Assembly (NCBI GenBank): GCA_035288405.1 | Contig: DATEAK010000240.1 | Coordinates: 1-6,604 of the forward strand | Source: JACPSX01 sp035288405 [NCBI: bacterium] | GTDB taxonomy: Bacteria; JACPSX01 | DNA length: 6,604 bases | Direction: 5' to 3' | In this document: positions 1 to 6,604 of the stretch, piece by piece | Layout of the letters: each line of letters starts with the position of its first letter | Position numbering within the stretch: position 1 is the stretch's first letter | The notes under the pieces: generated by a model | The model's input: the letters and a program-made list of their open reading frames with translations, nothing else | Told to the model about the DNA's origin: nothing | Databases searched by the model: none | Translations under genes and position numbers: made by a program

Positions 1-1143
1 GATGGGAGCACGCCCGCTCTGGAGAGAGGTAAACAGTGTTTGAGCTTCCACCTGTTCGAGGCTTGCCTTTACGGAAAGCTGCCCTTGCCGAGAACCATAC
101 CCCAGGAACCCCTCGGCCCGCACCAATCCCCCCGCGGCTCGGAAGGTCAGGGAACTTACATTGATTCGATCCTTCTCTCTGCGGGTTTTGGCTTCCAGGT
201 TTTCCAGCCTTATCCCCTTGTAGAAGACCCGATCTGCTTGGATTCGCCCGGTGATGATGAGAGGTTTCCAAAAATCTCTCGGAGCTTTCCCTGGTTTTTT
301 GACTTCGGGTCGACGCGGGGACACTGGGGGGAGACGCTGAAACAGTTTGGAAAGGAGGAGAAGACTCTCCACATCCAGGCGGGGGGAATTCAAGGAAAAA
401 TCCACTTCCGGCGACTGGACGTTGGAAAAGTTCGGGAGGATGTTTCCGGATAGTTCGTAAACCCGTTCTCCCTGATAAGAGACCTTGGTTTTGATTTGGA
501 ACCGGACGGCTCCCTTCAGGGAAAGATTGCGAACCGAAAGGTTTAAATCAGTGAGCGAGAAAAGGAGCGTGGAGTCCGGCGTGGAATATAGAATGCTCCC
601 TTTCTGAATGTCCAAACTTCCCAGCGAGAAACCCTCCCAGGCGGCCCAGGGTGCGGGCGCCTCTTTGGACGGAGCCGGGCTTTGCGGTTCCGGCAGGGAA
701 GTGGTCGACACCAGAGTCAACTTCCTGCCTGGAGGGGTCGGATTGCGTGGTAGCGGCTCAGAAGATCCCATCGTGAGTGCCGTGCGTTGCTCCGTCATTC
801 TCACCACCGGAGTATCGATTGTGACCGAGGCCAGGCGGATTTCTTTGAGGAGCAGGGGAAGAAATTTGAGGTGTATCCGTAGTTCCCGGGCATTGAGAGC
901 GACCTGGGTGGGTTCTCCCTCGGTTGGGTAGAGGACGAAGTCTCCGAGCCCTAAACTGACCCCGCCAATCAAGGAGAGAGACACTTTGCCGACGGAGACC
1001 CGCCGTCCCAACGCCCTTCCCATCCGGGACTCGATCACCTCCCGGTAGACTCCGAGATTGATCAGCATGGGCACAACGAGCAGGACGAGGATCAGGGCCA
1101 GAACGACACCGCCACTCCAGATGAGAGCTTTGCGCGCCCGCAT
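1..1143 (-). CDS. AsmA-family envelope protein, N-terminal part (3' end beyond left edge)
   Basis: The minus-strand frame is open for 381 codons from ATG at 1141-1143 to the window edge with no stop, so the gene is truncated by the window. Residues ~6-28 form one hydrophobic segment after a basic start (MRARK), a signal anchor that would place the rest in the periplasm. Residues ~32-117 match the AsmA N-terminal pattern: a short amphipathic helix, RRVSVGKVSLSLIGGVSLGL, then an IRLASVTIDTPVVRM strand. A proline-rich stretch (~128-168) follows, then beta-rich segments with AsmA-like signatures (LDIQKGSILY, FSLTDLNLSV, and TGRIQADRVFYKGIRLENL near 298-316). AsmA/TamB-like proteins span the periplasm and are linked to outer-membrane biogenesis and lipid transport; the exact subfamily cannot be fixed from this fragment. 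The gene starts 25 bp after gatB and is probably co-transcribed. A GGAGG lies 14 nt before the ATG, an unusually long spacing, but no alternative start fits the signal anchor as well. Confidence 0.8.
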   Translation of the reverse strand, partial: MRARKALIWSGGVVLALILVLLVVPMLINLGVYREVIESRMGRALGRRVSVGKVSLSLIGGVSLGLGDFVLYPTEGEPTQVALNARELRIHLKFLPLLLKEIRLASVTIDTPVVRMTEQRTALTMGSSEPLPRNPTPPGRKLTLVSTTSLPEPQSPAPSKEAPAPWAAWEGFSLGSLDIQKGSILYSTPDSTLLFSLTDLNLSVRNLSLKGAVRFQIKTKVSYQGERVYELSGNILPNFSNVQSPEVDFSLNSPRLDVESLLLLSKLFQRLPPVSPRRPEVKKPGKAPRDFWKPLIITGRIQADRVFYKGIRLENLEAKTRREKDRINVSSLTFRAAGGLVRAEGFLGYGSRQGQLSVKASLEQVEAQTLFTSLQSGRAPI

Positions 1144-1168
1144 TCCTACCGTTTCTTCCTCCGCTAAG

Positions 1169-2611
1169 TCACTGCACCTGGAGGCGGCGGCGCAGGAGTT
1201 CGCTGACCCGCTGCGGATTGGCCTGCCCCTTGGTTGCTTTCATGATCTGTCCCACGAAGAATCCAAACAGTTTTTCTTTTCCTTGGCGGTAAGCCGCCAC
1301 CTGATCGGGATTGTCCGAGATGACCCGGGAGATCACCTCGTCCAGGGCCCTTTCGTCGCTGATCTGGGCCATCCCCTTCTCGGTCACGATCTCCCGGGGG
1401 GACCGGCGGCTGCCGTACATCTCCGTGAAGATCTCTTTTGCCATCTTCCCGCTGATGGTCCCTTCCTCGATCAGCGTGAGAAGTTCTGCGAGATGTTCGG
1501 GTGTCACCGGGCAATCCTCGATCTCCCGATCGTCCTTGTTCATCTCCCGCAGGAGTTCTCCCATGATCCAGTTGCCGACGATCTTGGGCTCAGGATGGAT
1601 TCGAACGCACCCCTCGAAATAATCGGCCAAAGCCTTGGAGGCGGTGAGGATGCCGGCGTCGTATTCGGGGATCCCGTACTGGGAGATGAAGCGGGCCTTT
1701 TTGGCATCCGGAAGTTCGGGCAGGCTTGCCCGGATTTTCTCGATCCACGCCGGATCCACAACCAACGGGACCAGATCGGGCTCGGGAAAATAGCGATAGT
1801 CGTGAGCCTCTTCTTTGCTCCGCATGGACAGCGTGATTCCACGGGCGGAGTCCCACAGACGGGTCTCTTGCACGATGGTCTGTCCCTGCTCGAGCAGGCG
1901 CTGCTGGCGTTCCATCTCGTATTCGAGTGCCTTCTGGACGAAGCGGAAGGAGTTCATGTTCTTTACTTCCGTCTTCACTCCGAGTTCGGTGGCTCCCACC
2001 GGTCTCAGGGAGACATTGGCGTCGCAGCGCAAGCTCCCCTCTTCCATGTTCCCGTCGCAGACTTCCAGGTAGCGCAGCAGATCGCGCAGTTTCGTCATGT
2101 AGGCGCGGGCTTCTTCGGGAGAGTGGATCTCCGGCTCGCTGACGATTTCAATCAGAGGGACTCCGCAGCGGTTTAGGTCCACATAACTGCTGCGAGGATC
2201 CCCCAGGTTTTCCCCGTGGAAGAGCTTTCCCGCGTCTTCCTCCATGTGAATGCGGTGGATGCCGATTTGCTTGCTTTCTCCCGCTATGTCGATTTCCAGG
2301 TAACCCCGGGTGGCCAAAGGCAGTTCGTACTGGGAAATTTGATACCCTTTGGGGAGATCGGGGTAGAAATAGTTTTTGCGGGCGAACTGGCTGAGGGGTG
2401 CGATTGTGCAGTGGGTGGCCAGAGCTGCCTTGATCGTGAACTCTACGATCTTGCGGTTCAGGACGGGAAGTGCGCCCGGCATCCCGATGCACACGGGGCA
2501 GGTCTGGCTGTTGGGAGGAGCTCCGAAGCGGGTGCTGCACGTGCAAAACACCTTGGAGTTTGTGGAGAGCTGGGCGTGCACCTCAAGGCCGATGACCGCT
2601 TCGTACTTCAC
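1169..2611 (-). CDS. gatB: Aspartyl/glutamyl-tRNA(Asn/Gln) amidotransferase subunit B
   Basis: This 480-residue protein has the usual GatB length and is collinear with the family. GatB phosphorylates the side chain of Glu-tRNA(Gln) or Asp-tRNA(Asn) and amidates it with ammonia delivered from GatA. Visible signatures are [13 protein letters not shown] at the N-terminus; four cysteines at 23, 25, 38 and 41, which fit the zinc-binding knuckle found in many GatB proteins; [18 protein letters not shown] (~80-96); HMEEDAGK (122-129); [18 protein letters not shown] (~145-162); and YRYFPEPDL (272-280). The last ~150 residues are the helical GatB/YqeY tail that contacts tRNA, ending with the typical [16 protein letters not shown]. 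The start codon is GTG. It is supported by GGGAGGA at 2616-2622, four bases upstream, and by an in-frame stop (the gatA TAA) six codons before it. The 18 bp gap from gatA indicates operon transcription and probable translational coupling. I see no frameshift or missing core motif. Confidence 0.97.
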   Translation of the reverse strand: MKYEAVIGLEVHAQLSTNSKVFCTCSTRFGAPPNSQTCPVCIGMPGALPVLNRKIVEFTIKAALATHCTIAPLSQFARKNYFYPDLPKGYQISQYELPLATRGYLEIDIAGESKQIGIHRIHMEEDAGKLFHGENLGDPRSSYVDLNRCGVPLIEIVSEPEIHSPEEARAYMTKLRDLLRYLEVCDGNMEEGSLRCDANVSLRPVGATELGVKTEVKNMNSFRFVQKALEYEMERQQRLLEQGQTIVQETRLWDSARGITLSMRSKEEAHDYRYFPEPDLVPLVVDPAWIEKIRASLPELPDAKKARFISQYGIPEYDAGILTASKALADYFEGCVRIHPEPKIVGNWIMGELLREMNKDDREIEDCPVTPEHLAELLTLIEEGTISGKMAKEIFTEMYGSRRSPREIVTEKGMAQISDERALDEVISRVISDNPDQVAAYRQGKEKLFGFFVGQIMKATKGQANPQRVSELLRRRLQVQ

Positions 2612-2629
2612 CTCTTCCTCCCGACTCGA

Positions 2630-4090
2630 TTAAACCGGTGCCGGTTTCTCATGCCATTCGGTGGCCTGCTCGAACGCGTAGCCGGCCCGCAGCAATACGG
2701 TTTCCTCAAACGGCCGGCCGATGAGCTGGAGCCCCACCGGAAGTCCGGCGGCCGTGAACCCGCAGGGAAGTACCAGGCCGGGAAGACCCGCCAGGTTTAC
2801 GGGAATCGTGAAGATGTCCGATAGATACATCTGCAAAGGATCCCCGATCTTTTCCCCGAGCTTGAAGGCGGCCATGGGGGCCGTCGGTGTGGCAATCACA
2901 TCGACCGTCTGAAATACCTGGTCAAAGTCTTCTTTGATCAGTGTGCGAACTTTCTGGGCTTTCAGGTAGTACGCATCGTAATACCCGGCACTGAGAGCAT
3001 AGGTCCCCAGCATGATCCGGCGTTTGACTTCGATTCCGAAGCCTGCGGATCGGGTCTGCATGTACATGGTCGGAAGATCTCCGTCGCCGCCGCCGCGCAG
3101 CCCGTATTTCACTCCGTCGTAGCGGGCCAGATTGGAGCTGGCCTCGGCAGTGGCCAGCAGGTAATAGGTGGCCACTGCGTATTCCGTGTGGGGCAGGGAA
3201 ACCTCGGAAACTTGCATGCCGAGCTGTTCGAGAGTCTCCACCGAGTTGCGCACCGCCTCTTCGACTTCCCGATCCATCCCTGCCACGAAGTATTCCTTTG
3301 GTATTCCCACGCGCAGGCCGGCGGCTCCGCGGACCATCTCCGACTCATAGGGCGGGACTGGAAAGGGTGCGGACGTGGAGTCGCGGGGATCGTGTCCGCT
3401 GATGGCTTCGAGCAGGATCGCGGTGTCCCGCACTTCTCGCGTCATGGGACCGATCTGGTCCAGGGAGGAAGCGTAAGCCACCAGGCCGTAGCGAGACACC
3501 CTGCCGTACGTTGGTTTGAGTCCCACGATTCCGCAGAAGGCGGCCGGCTGGCGAATGGATCCCCCTGTATCCGAGCCCAGAGCGGCACTGCATTGCCGGG
3601 CTGCGACGCAGGCCGCCGAGCCTCCGCTGGAGCCTCCGGGAACCCGCTGCAGATCCCACGGGTTCCGCGAGATCCCGAAGTGCGAGGTCTCGGTGGAAGA
3701 GCCCATGGCAAACTCATCCATGTTTGTCTTACCCAGGAAAACCGCGCCCTGGGCTCGCAGTTTGACCATTGCCGTAGCATCGTAAGGGGGGACATAGTTG
3801 TCGAGAATTCGCGACCCGCACGTCGTCTTTACGCCCCGCGTTGAAATCAGATCCTTGATGGCCAGGGGGATTCCCAAAAGAGGCGGGGCTGCTGCTTCCC
3901 GGCGACGGCGGTCGTCGGCTTGGTCCGCTTCCGCCAGGGCACTTTCTTTCGTCAGAGTGATGAAAGCGTGGATGCGGGGCTCCACCGCCTCGATTCTCTG
4001 AAAGAAAGCCTCGGTGAGCTGGCGGCTTGAAATTTCACCCTTGTGCAGGAGTTCGCGGGCTTCATGGAGGGAGAGTTCCCACAGGTCCAC
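2630..4090 (-). CDS. gatA: Aspartyl/glutamyl-tRNA(Asn/Gln) amidotransferase subunit A (glutaminase)
   Basis: GatA is the amidase-signature subunit that hydrolyses glutamine and channels ammonia to GatB. The protein is 486 residues from a GTG at 4088-4090, a typical GatA length, and begins [15 protein letters not shown]. From this start the Ser-cisSer-Lys triad falls at Lys79 (PLAIKDLI), Ser154 (PGGSSGGS) and Ser178 (GSDTGGSIR), identical to the published S. aureus GatA numbering. Other family blocks are [13 protein letters not shown] (~122-134), [19 protein letters not shown] (~185-203), [19 protein letters not shown] and, near the C-terminus, [10 protein letters not shown]...[13 protein letters not shown]. 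The frame stays open upstream to an ATG at 4231, but that extension overlaps almost all the 3' half of gatC and has no family similarity, so I reject it. The Shine-Dalgarno AAAGGA (4100-4105) overlaps the gatC stop codon, nine bases from the GTG, so translation is probably coupled to gatC. Confidence 0.97.
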   Translation of the reverse strand: MDLWELSLHEARELLHKGEISSRQLTEAFFQRIEAVEPRIHAFITLTKESALAEADQADDRRRREAAAPPLLGIPLAIKDLISTRGVKTTCGSRILDNYVPPYDATAMVKLRAQGAVFLGKTNMDEFAMGSSTETSHFGISRNPWDLQRVPGGSSGGSAACVAARQCSAALGSDTGGSIRQPAAFCGIVGLKPTYGRVSRYGLVAYASSLDQIGPMTREVRDTAILLEAISGHDPRDSTSAPFPVPPYESEMVRGAAGLRVGIPKEYFVAGMDREVEEAVRNSVETLEQLGMQVSEVSLPHTEYAVATYYLLATAEASSNLARYDGVKYGLRGGGDGDLPTMYMQTRSAGFGIEVKRRIMLGTYALSAGYYDAYYLKAQKVRTLIKEDFDQVFQTVDVIATPTAPMAAFKLGEKIGDPLQMYLSDIFTIPVNLAGLPGLVLPCGFTAAGLPVGLQLIGRPFEETVLLRAGYAFEQATEWHEKPAPV

Positions 4091-4099
4091 GGCGATGGT

Positions 4100-4105
4100 T
4101 CCTTT
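4100..4105 (-). promoter_or_regulatory. Shine-Dalgarno of gatA overlapping the gatC stop
   Basis: On the minus strand the gatC TAA (4104-4106) runs directly into AGGA, giving AAAGGA nine bases before the GTG of gatA. This site decides between the GTG start and the longer open frame beginning at 4231. The arrangement suggests that ribosomes finishing gatC reinitiate on gatA. Confidence 0.7.
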
Positions 4106-4391
4106 ATTCCACGATTTTGGGCACCCGGTGGTGGTTGTGTTCCGGAGCCGGGCTGTTCGCCAGAGCCTCCTCCACCGGGAGGGATTCACCCACTTCATCC
4201 GGTCGAAAGACGTTTTGCACCGGAATGACATGAGAGGTGGGGGTGACTCGAGAGGTATCCAATTCGTTCAGCTTATCAACGTAAGCCAGAATGTCGCTTA
4301 ACTGACGGGTAAACATCTCGCGCTCAGCGTCATCCAGGGCCAGGCGCGCCAGCTTGGCCACGTGCTCGACTTCTTGGGGTGTAATCTTCAT
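4104..4391 (-). CDS. gatC: Aspartyl/glutamyl-tRNA(Asn/Gln) amidotransferase subunit C
   Basis: This 95-residue protein has the normal GatC length. GatC has no catalytic role; it wraps around the GatA-GatB interface and stabilises the heterotrimer. The N-terminus [19 protein letters not shown] followed by [37 protein letters not shown] is the standard family pattern, with the helical N-terminal half (~1-45) and the extended C-terminal half that threads along GatA. The tail (~82-95) is rich in histidine and proline ([15 protein letters not shown]); GatC proteins usually end near VPKVV or VPKII. The start is ATG with GGAGG at 4397-4401, five bases upstream. It is the first gene of the gatCAB operon, 13 bp before gatA, and follows a 211 bp intergenic region with a candidate promoter. 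Confidence 0.96.
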   Translation of the reverse strand: MKITPQEVEHVAKLARLALDDAEREMFTRQLSDILAYVDKLNELDTSRVTPTSHVIPVQNVFRPDEVGESLPVEEALANSPAPEHNHHRVPKIVE

Positions 4392-4416
4392 GGTCCCCTC
4401 CGGGAAATTTCATTGA

Positions 4417-4445
4417 AAACTAAACTGTTTGGCCCGCTAAGTCAA
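4417..4445 (-). promoter_or_regulatory. Candidate sigma70-type promoter of the gatCAB operon
   Basis: On the minus strand a -35 box TTGACT (4440-4445; five of six consensus bases) is followed after exactly 17 bp by TAGTTT (4417-4422), which matches only three of six bases of the -10 consensus but keeps the first two T/A and the last T. The surrounding 4403-4430 is A+T-rich for this genome. Transcription would begin near 4410, giving a leader of about 20 nt that carries the gatC Shine-Dalgarno. The position between the palindromic repeat and gatC favours it; the weak -10 keeps confidence moderate. Confidence 0.45.
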
Positions 4446-4456
4446 CCCCGATCCGA

Positions 4457-4532
4457 GGGCACCCACCTGTCTGCGCCTGCCTGTGCATCCGCACGCAGAC
4501 AGGTGTCGGCACAGGCAAGCGCAGGGGCGCCC
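4457..4532. repeat. Palindromic GC-rich intergenic repeat (~76 bp), REP/MITE-like
   Basis: The element is bounded by GGGCACCC (4457-4464) and GGGCGCCC (4525-4532), complementary at seven of eight positions. Inside, CACCTGTCTGCG (4464-4475) has a perfect 12 bp inverted copy at 4494-4505, and the 15-mer at 4472-4486 has an inverted copy at 4509-4523 with one mismatch. The left arm also holds two direct near-copies, CCTGTCTGCG and CCTGCCTGTG, so several foldings compete. There is no room for a coding sequence. The form is that of a dispersed palindromic repeat such as REP, BIME or a small MITE. I see only this one copy here, so dispersal is inferred from its form. It could also act as a structured 3' end for the uvrD transcript. 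Confidence 0.75.
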
Positions 4533-4539
4533 GTACATA

Positions 4540-4560
4540 AAATAGCCGTCGGCAATCAGC
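4540..4560 (-). repeat. Degenerate 7-bp-period repeat remnant, three units
   Basis: Read on the minus strand from 4560 to 4540, the sequence divides into three heptamers: GCTGATT, then GCCGACG, then GCTATTT. They fit a loose GCTGATn consensus. Taken alone this is weak, but the first heptamer is identical to the first unit of the better array at 4822-4849, which has the same period on the other strand. It directly adjoins the palindromic repeat. Confidence 0.35.
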
Positions 4561-4590
4561 TTCGGAGGGTCTATAGGAACCTCCTCCGAA
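4561..4590 (-). terminator. Stem-loop after uvrD, possible transcription terminator
   Basis: TTCGGAGG (4561-4568) and CCTCCGAA (4583-4590) form a perfect 8 bp stem with a 14 nt loop, starting 12 bp after the uvrD stop codon. In the transcribed direction no U-run follows at once; a small GCC/GGC hairpin and a TATTTTAT stretch (4538-4545) come about 15-20 nt later. A weak intrinsic or Rho-assisted terminator is plausible, given the separate promoter candidate before gatC, but the canonical hairpin-plus-U-tract is absent. Confidence 0.35.
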
Positions 4591-4602
4591 CCGAGCCTCG
4601 TG

Positions 4603-6604
4603 CTACGCCGGAGTTAACGGTGCAAACTTGGCCAGCAACTTCTTGGCCCCGGCCCTGTCAAAGAACACCGTGAGTTTTAAACTCTCCCCGCTCCCCTCCC
4701 GTTGCCGGATCACGCCCGCGCCAAATTGGGGATGAAGAACTCTGCGGCCGGGGGCAAATGGATCGTCCGTCTTACCCGAAGTTGGCGCCACTGCCTCCCT
4801 CTTCTCTCCGTTTCCCCTCTGGCTGATTGCTGAGCGCTGATCGTTGAACGCGTCCTCGAATTGTATTTCTAAGAACTCCTCAGGAATTTCGCTCAAGAAA
4901 CGCGACGGGCGGTTGGAAGTCGGGGCGCCATACCAGTACCGGCCCATGGCGCTGGACAGATAGAGGTGCTTCCGTGCCCGGGTCATGCCGACATAACAGA
5001 GCCGGCGCTCCTCTTCCATTTCGTCCGGACTCGAAAGAGAGCGCTGGTGGGGAAAGATCCCCTCCTCCATGCCCACAATGATGACCAGAGGGAATTCCAA
5101 CCCTTTTGAATTATGCAGCGTCATCAGTGAAACGCCGGCGGATTGCTCGCGGCCTTCGTCATTAGGGGTGAGAAGAGAGACGTGGTCGAGAAAACCAGCC
5201 AGAGTTTCATCCCCCGATTGCTCTCGGAAGGTCGCAGCCGAGCCCTTGAGTTCCATTACGTTTTCCCAGCGCTGGGAAAATTCTTCCGGGGATTGGCGCT
5301 GCAGCCAGTCCCGGTAGCCGGACTCCTCGGCGACTTTTTCGATACACTCTGCGATGGGTGCGATCCCTTGCCATCTTGGGATCATCTCCAGAAACCGGCT
5401 CAGGCTCTTACGGGCAGGTGAAGGAAGACCTTCCTGCTCGGCCAGCCGGAGGGCTCCCTCCCACAACGGTATCCCTTGTTCCCGAGCATTGCTCTGGAGA
5501 CGCTCCAAACTGATTTTTCCGAAACCCCGTGGAGGGACGTTCAAGATCCTTAGAAACGCGGAGGAATCCTCCGGGTTGGCCACGACTCTCAAATAAGCGA
5601 TCAGGTCTCGTACCTCGCGGCGCTCGTAGAATCGAGTCCCGCCGACGATGAAGTAGGGGACCCCTTCCTGCCGCAGGCCTTCTTCCAGAAGCCGGGATTG
5701 GGCATGGGTGCGGTACAGAATTGCGGCGTCTCCCCAAGAGAGGGTCCCCTCTCGTCGGAGCCGGGCCAAAGTGGCGGCGACCCAGCGCGCTTCTTTGACC
5801 CCATCCTGAGCTTGAAACCAGATGATCTTTTCCCCGGTACCGTTCCGGGTCCATAAGGTTTTGCCAAGCCGCTTGCGGTTGTGCGCAATGAGACCGGAAG
5901 CGGCGCCCAAGATGTTTTCCGTGGAGCGATAATTTTCTTCCAGGCGAATGACCCGCGAACCCGGAAAGTCCCGTTCAAAGCGCAGGATGTGCTCCAGGTC
6001 CGCTCCCCGCCAGCGGTAGATGGATTGATCCTCATCTCCCACGGCACACAGGTTTTCACCCGCGCCGCACAGCTCTTTGAGCAGATCATTCTGAATTCCG
6101 TTTGTATCTTGATACTCATCGACCAGGACGAAAGGAAAGTGGTCCCGGTAGCGGGAACGCACATCAGGAAATTCTTTCAGGAGACGATGACCGCCCAGCA
6201 GCAGGTCGTCAAAGTCCAGAAGGCCGCTTTCCCTAAGCTTGCGTTCGTAGGAAGACTGAATGGCAGGTAGAGCCGAACCCATCCGGCCTTCCTCCGCAAA
6301 AAAGTCCGACCCGTTGCCGTTAACGCGTGAAGTTTTCGCCTTGCTCAGCAGCGAGAGCACGCGGCGGGGAGGATAGGATTCAATACTGAGTCCCATTTCC
6401 TGCAAGATCTGGCGCACCAGGGAAATGCTCTCATCGTCGTCCGCTATGGAAAATCGCGGAGGCAAATCCAGGAGCTGACCTTCCCGGCGCAACAGCGAAA
6501 GACAGAAGGAATGGAAGGTTCCTACGGTGCAGGACAGTTTGGCAATCCCCAGAAGGGACTCGGTGCGACTGCGCATTTCCTCGGCGGCACGGTTGGTGAA
6601 GGTC
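4603..6604 (-). CDS. UvrD/PcrA-type superfamily 1 DNA helicase (5' end beyond right edge)
   Basis: The frame is open to the right edge (666 residues visible) and ends at TAG 4603-4605. It begins inside motif Ia (TFTNRAAEEM), so about 60 residues with the Q motif and Walker A loop are missing; the internal ATG at 6576 is not the start. Remaining SF1A motifs are all present: II with Walker B VDEYQDTN (~161-168), III GDEDQSIYRWRGAD (~189-202), IV ENYRST (~223-228), V TLHNSKGLEF (~495-504) and VI RRLCYVGMTRARKHLYL (~533-549). The order and full-length estimate (~725) fit UvrD/PcrA, which unwinds DNA 3'-to-5' in excision and mismatch repair and removes stalled complexes. After a low-complexity linker (~580-613), the end (~616-666) is the Tudor-like domain with HPQFGAGVI and GAKKLLAKFAPL, known in PcrA/UvrD to bind RNA polymerase. 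Part of the linker is encoded by a 7-bp-period repeat at 4822-4849. UvrD and PcrA cannot be told apart here, so no symbol is given. Confidence 0.95.
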   Translation of the reverse strand, partial: TFTNRAAEEMRSRTESLLGIAKLSCTVGTFHSFCLSLLRREGQLLDLPPRFSIADDDESISLVRQILQEMGLSIESYPPRRVLSLLSKAKTSRVNGNGSDFFAEEGRMGSALPAIQSSYERKLRESGLLDFDDLLLGGHRLLKEFPDVRSRYRDHFPFVLVDEYQDTNGIQNDLLKELCGAGENLCAVGDEDQSIYRWRGADLEHILRFERDFPGSRVIRLEENYRSTENILGAASGLIAHNRKRLGKTLWTRNGTGEKIIWFQAQDGVKEARWVAATLARLRREGTLSWGDAAILYRTHAQSRLLEEGLRQEGVPYFIVGGTRFYERREVRDLIAYLRVVANPEDSSAFLRILNVPPRGFGKISLERLQSNAREQGIPLWEGALRLAEQEGLPSPARKSLSRFLEMIPRWQGIAPIAECIEKVAEESGYRDWLQRQSPEEFSQRWENVMELKGSAATFREQSGDETLAGFLDHVSLLTPNDEGREQSAGVSLMTLHNSKGLEFPLVIIVGMEEGIFPHQRSLSSPDEMEEERRLCYVGMTRARKHLYLSSAMGRYWYGAPTSNRPSRFLSEIPEEFLEIQFEDAFNDQRSAISQRGNGEKREAVAPTSGKTDDPFAPGRRVLHPQFGAGVIRQREGSGESLKLTVFFDRAGAKKLLAKFAPLTPA
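4822..4849 (+). repeat. Four-unit degenerate heptamer repeat inside the helicase gene
   Basis: On the plus strand four successive 7 bp units fit GYTGANN: GCTGATT at 4822, GCTGAGC at 4829, GCTGATC at 4836 and GTTGAAC at 4843. The region is translated on the minus strand as part of FNDQRSAISQ, in the poorly conserved linker between helicase motif VI and the C-terminal Tudor-like domain. Because seven is not a multiple of three, each unit is read in a different frame, so the period is a DNA feature rather than a protein repeat. Confidence 0.55.

Noticed and set aside
40-931. Two plus-strand open frames (137 and 107 codons) at the left end
   Set aside because: Both are antisense to the continuous AsmA-like minus-strand frame, which runs unbroken from 1143 to the edge and has a signal anchor and family patterns.
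1058-2176. Long plus-strand open frame of 372 codons opposite gatB
   Set aside because: It lies wholly antisense to a clear gatB, has no recognisable domain and no convincing ribosome site. High-GC codon structure of gatB leaves the opposite frame open by chance.
2216-2824. Plus-strand frame of 202 codons spanning the gatA-gatB junction
   Set aside because: It is antisense to the ends of two well-supported genes and has no domain signature.
4091-4231. 47-residue N-terminal extension of GatA from the ATG at 4231
   Set aside because: It overlaps the 3' half of gatC in another frame, carries no GatA similarity, and would shift the catalytic residues away from the standard 79/154/178 numbering.
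4392-4456. Riboswitch or T-box leader before gatC
   Set aside because: The predicted leader is only about 20 nt and the 65 bp region shows no T-box or tRNA-binding motif; there is no space for a structured aptamer.
4464-4523. Possible CRISPR fragment from the repeated arms
   Set aside because: The copies are inverted and interleaved, not direct repeats with unique spacers of constant length, and no cas gene is present.

Overview
The window reads as an ordinary chromosomal housekeeping block from a bacterium of roughly 57-58% GC (estimated by eye), with every gene on the minus strand. In transcription order (right to left) it holds a UvrD/PcrA-type helicase cut by the right edge, the three genes gatC, gatA and gatB of the tRNA-dependent amidotransferase, and an AsmA-family envelope protein cut by the left edge. 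AsmA-like proteins are typical of diderm (Gram-negative type) bacteria. A GatCAB operon suggests that the organism makes Gln-tRNA(Gln) and/or Asn-tRNA(Asn) by transamidation and probably lacks one of the direct synthetases. I cannot place it to a phylum from this window; the gene order and intergenic repeats are compatible with an uncultured or deep-branching diderm lineage, but that is a guess.

Layout: 1-1143, 5' part of an asmA-like gene; 1169-2611, gatB (GTG start); 2630-4090, gatA (GTG start); 4104-4391, gatC (ATG start); 4392-4602, the only real intergenic space; 4603-6604, uvrD/pcrA lacking its first ~60 codons. Spacings from gatC through gatA and gatB to asmA are 13, 18 and 25 bp, so these four genes look like one transcription unit. 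A candidate sigma70-type promoter (TTGACT, 17 bp, TAGTTT) lies just upstream of gatC. The GatA start is well supported: counted from the GTG, the catalytic residues fall at Lys79, Ser154 and Ser178, the numbering known for this enzyme in Staphylococcus aureus.

Function: GatA releases ammonia from glutamine, GatB activates the misacylated Glu-tRNA or Asp-tRNA and carries the tRNA-binding tail, and GatC is the small scaffold between them. The helicase works in DNA repair and at RNA polymerase, and the AsmA-like protein in the envelope; neither has an obvious link to the amidotransferase.

I found no undescribed system. The most notable non-genic signals are a ~76 bp GC-rich palindromic repeat (4457-4532) between uvrD and gatC, and two degenerate 7-bp-period arrays of the same consensus, one next to that palindrome (4540-4560) and one inside the uvrD reading frame (4822-4849), where it encodes part of the variable linker before the C-terminal domain.
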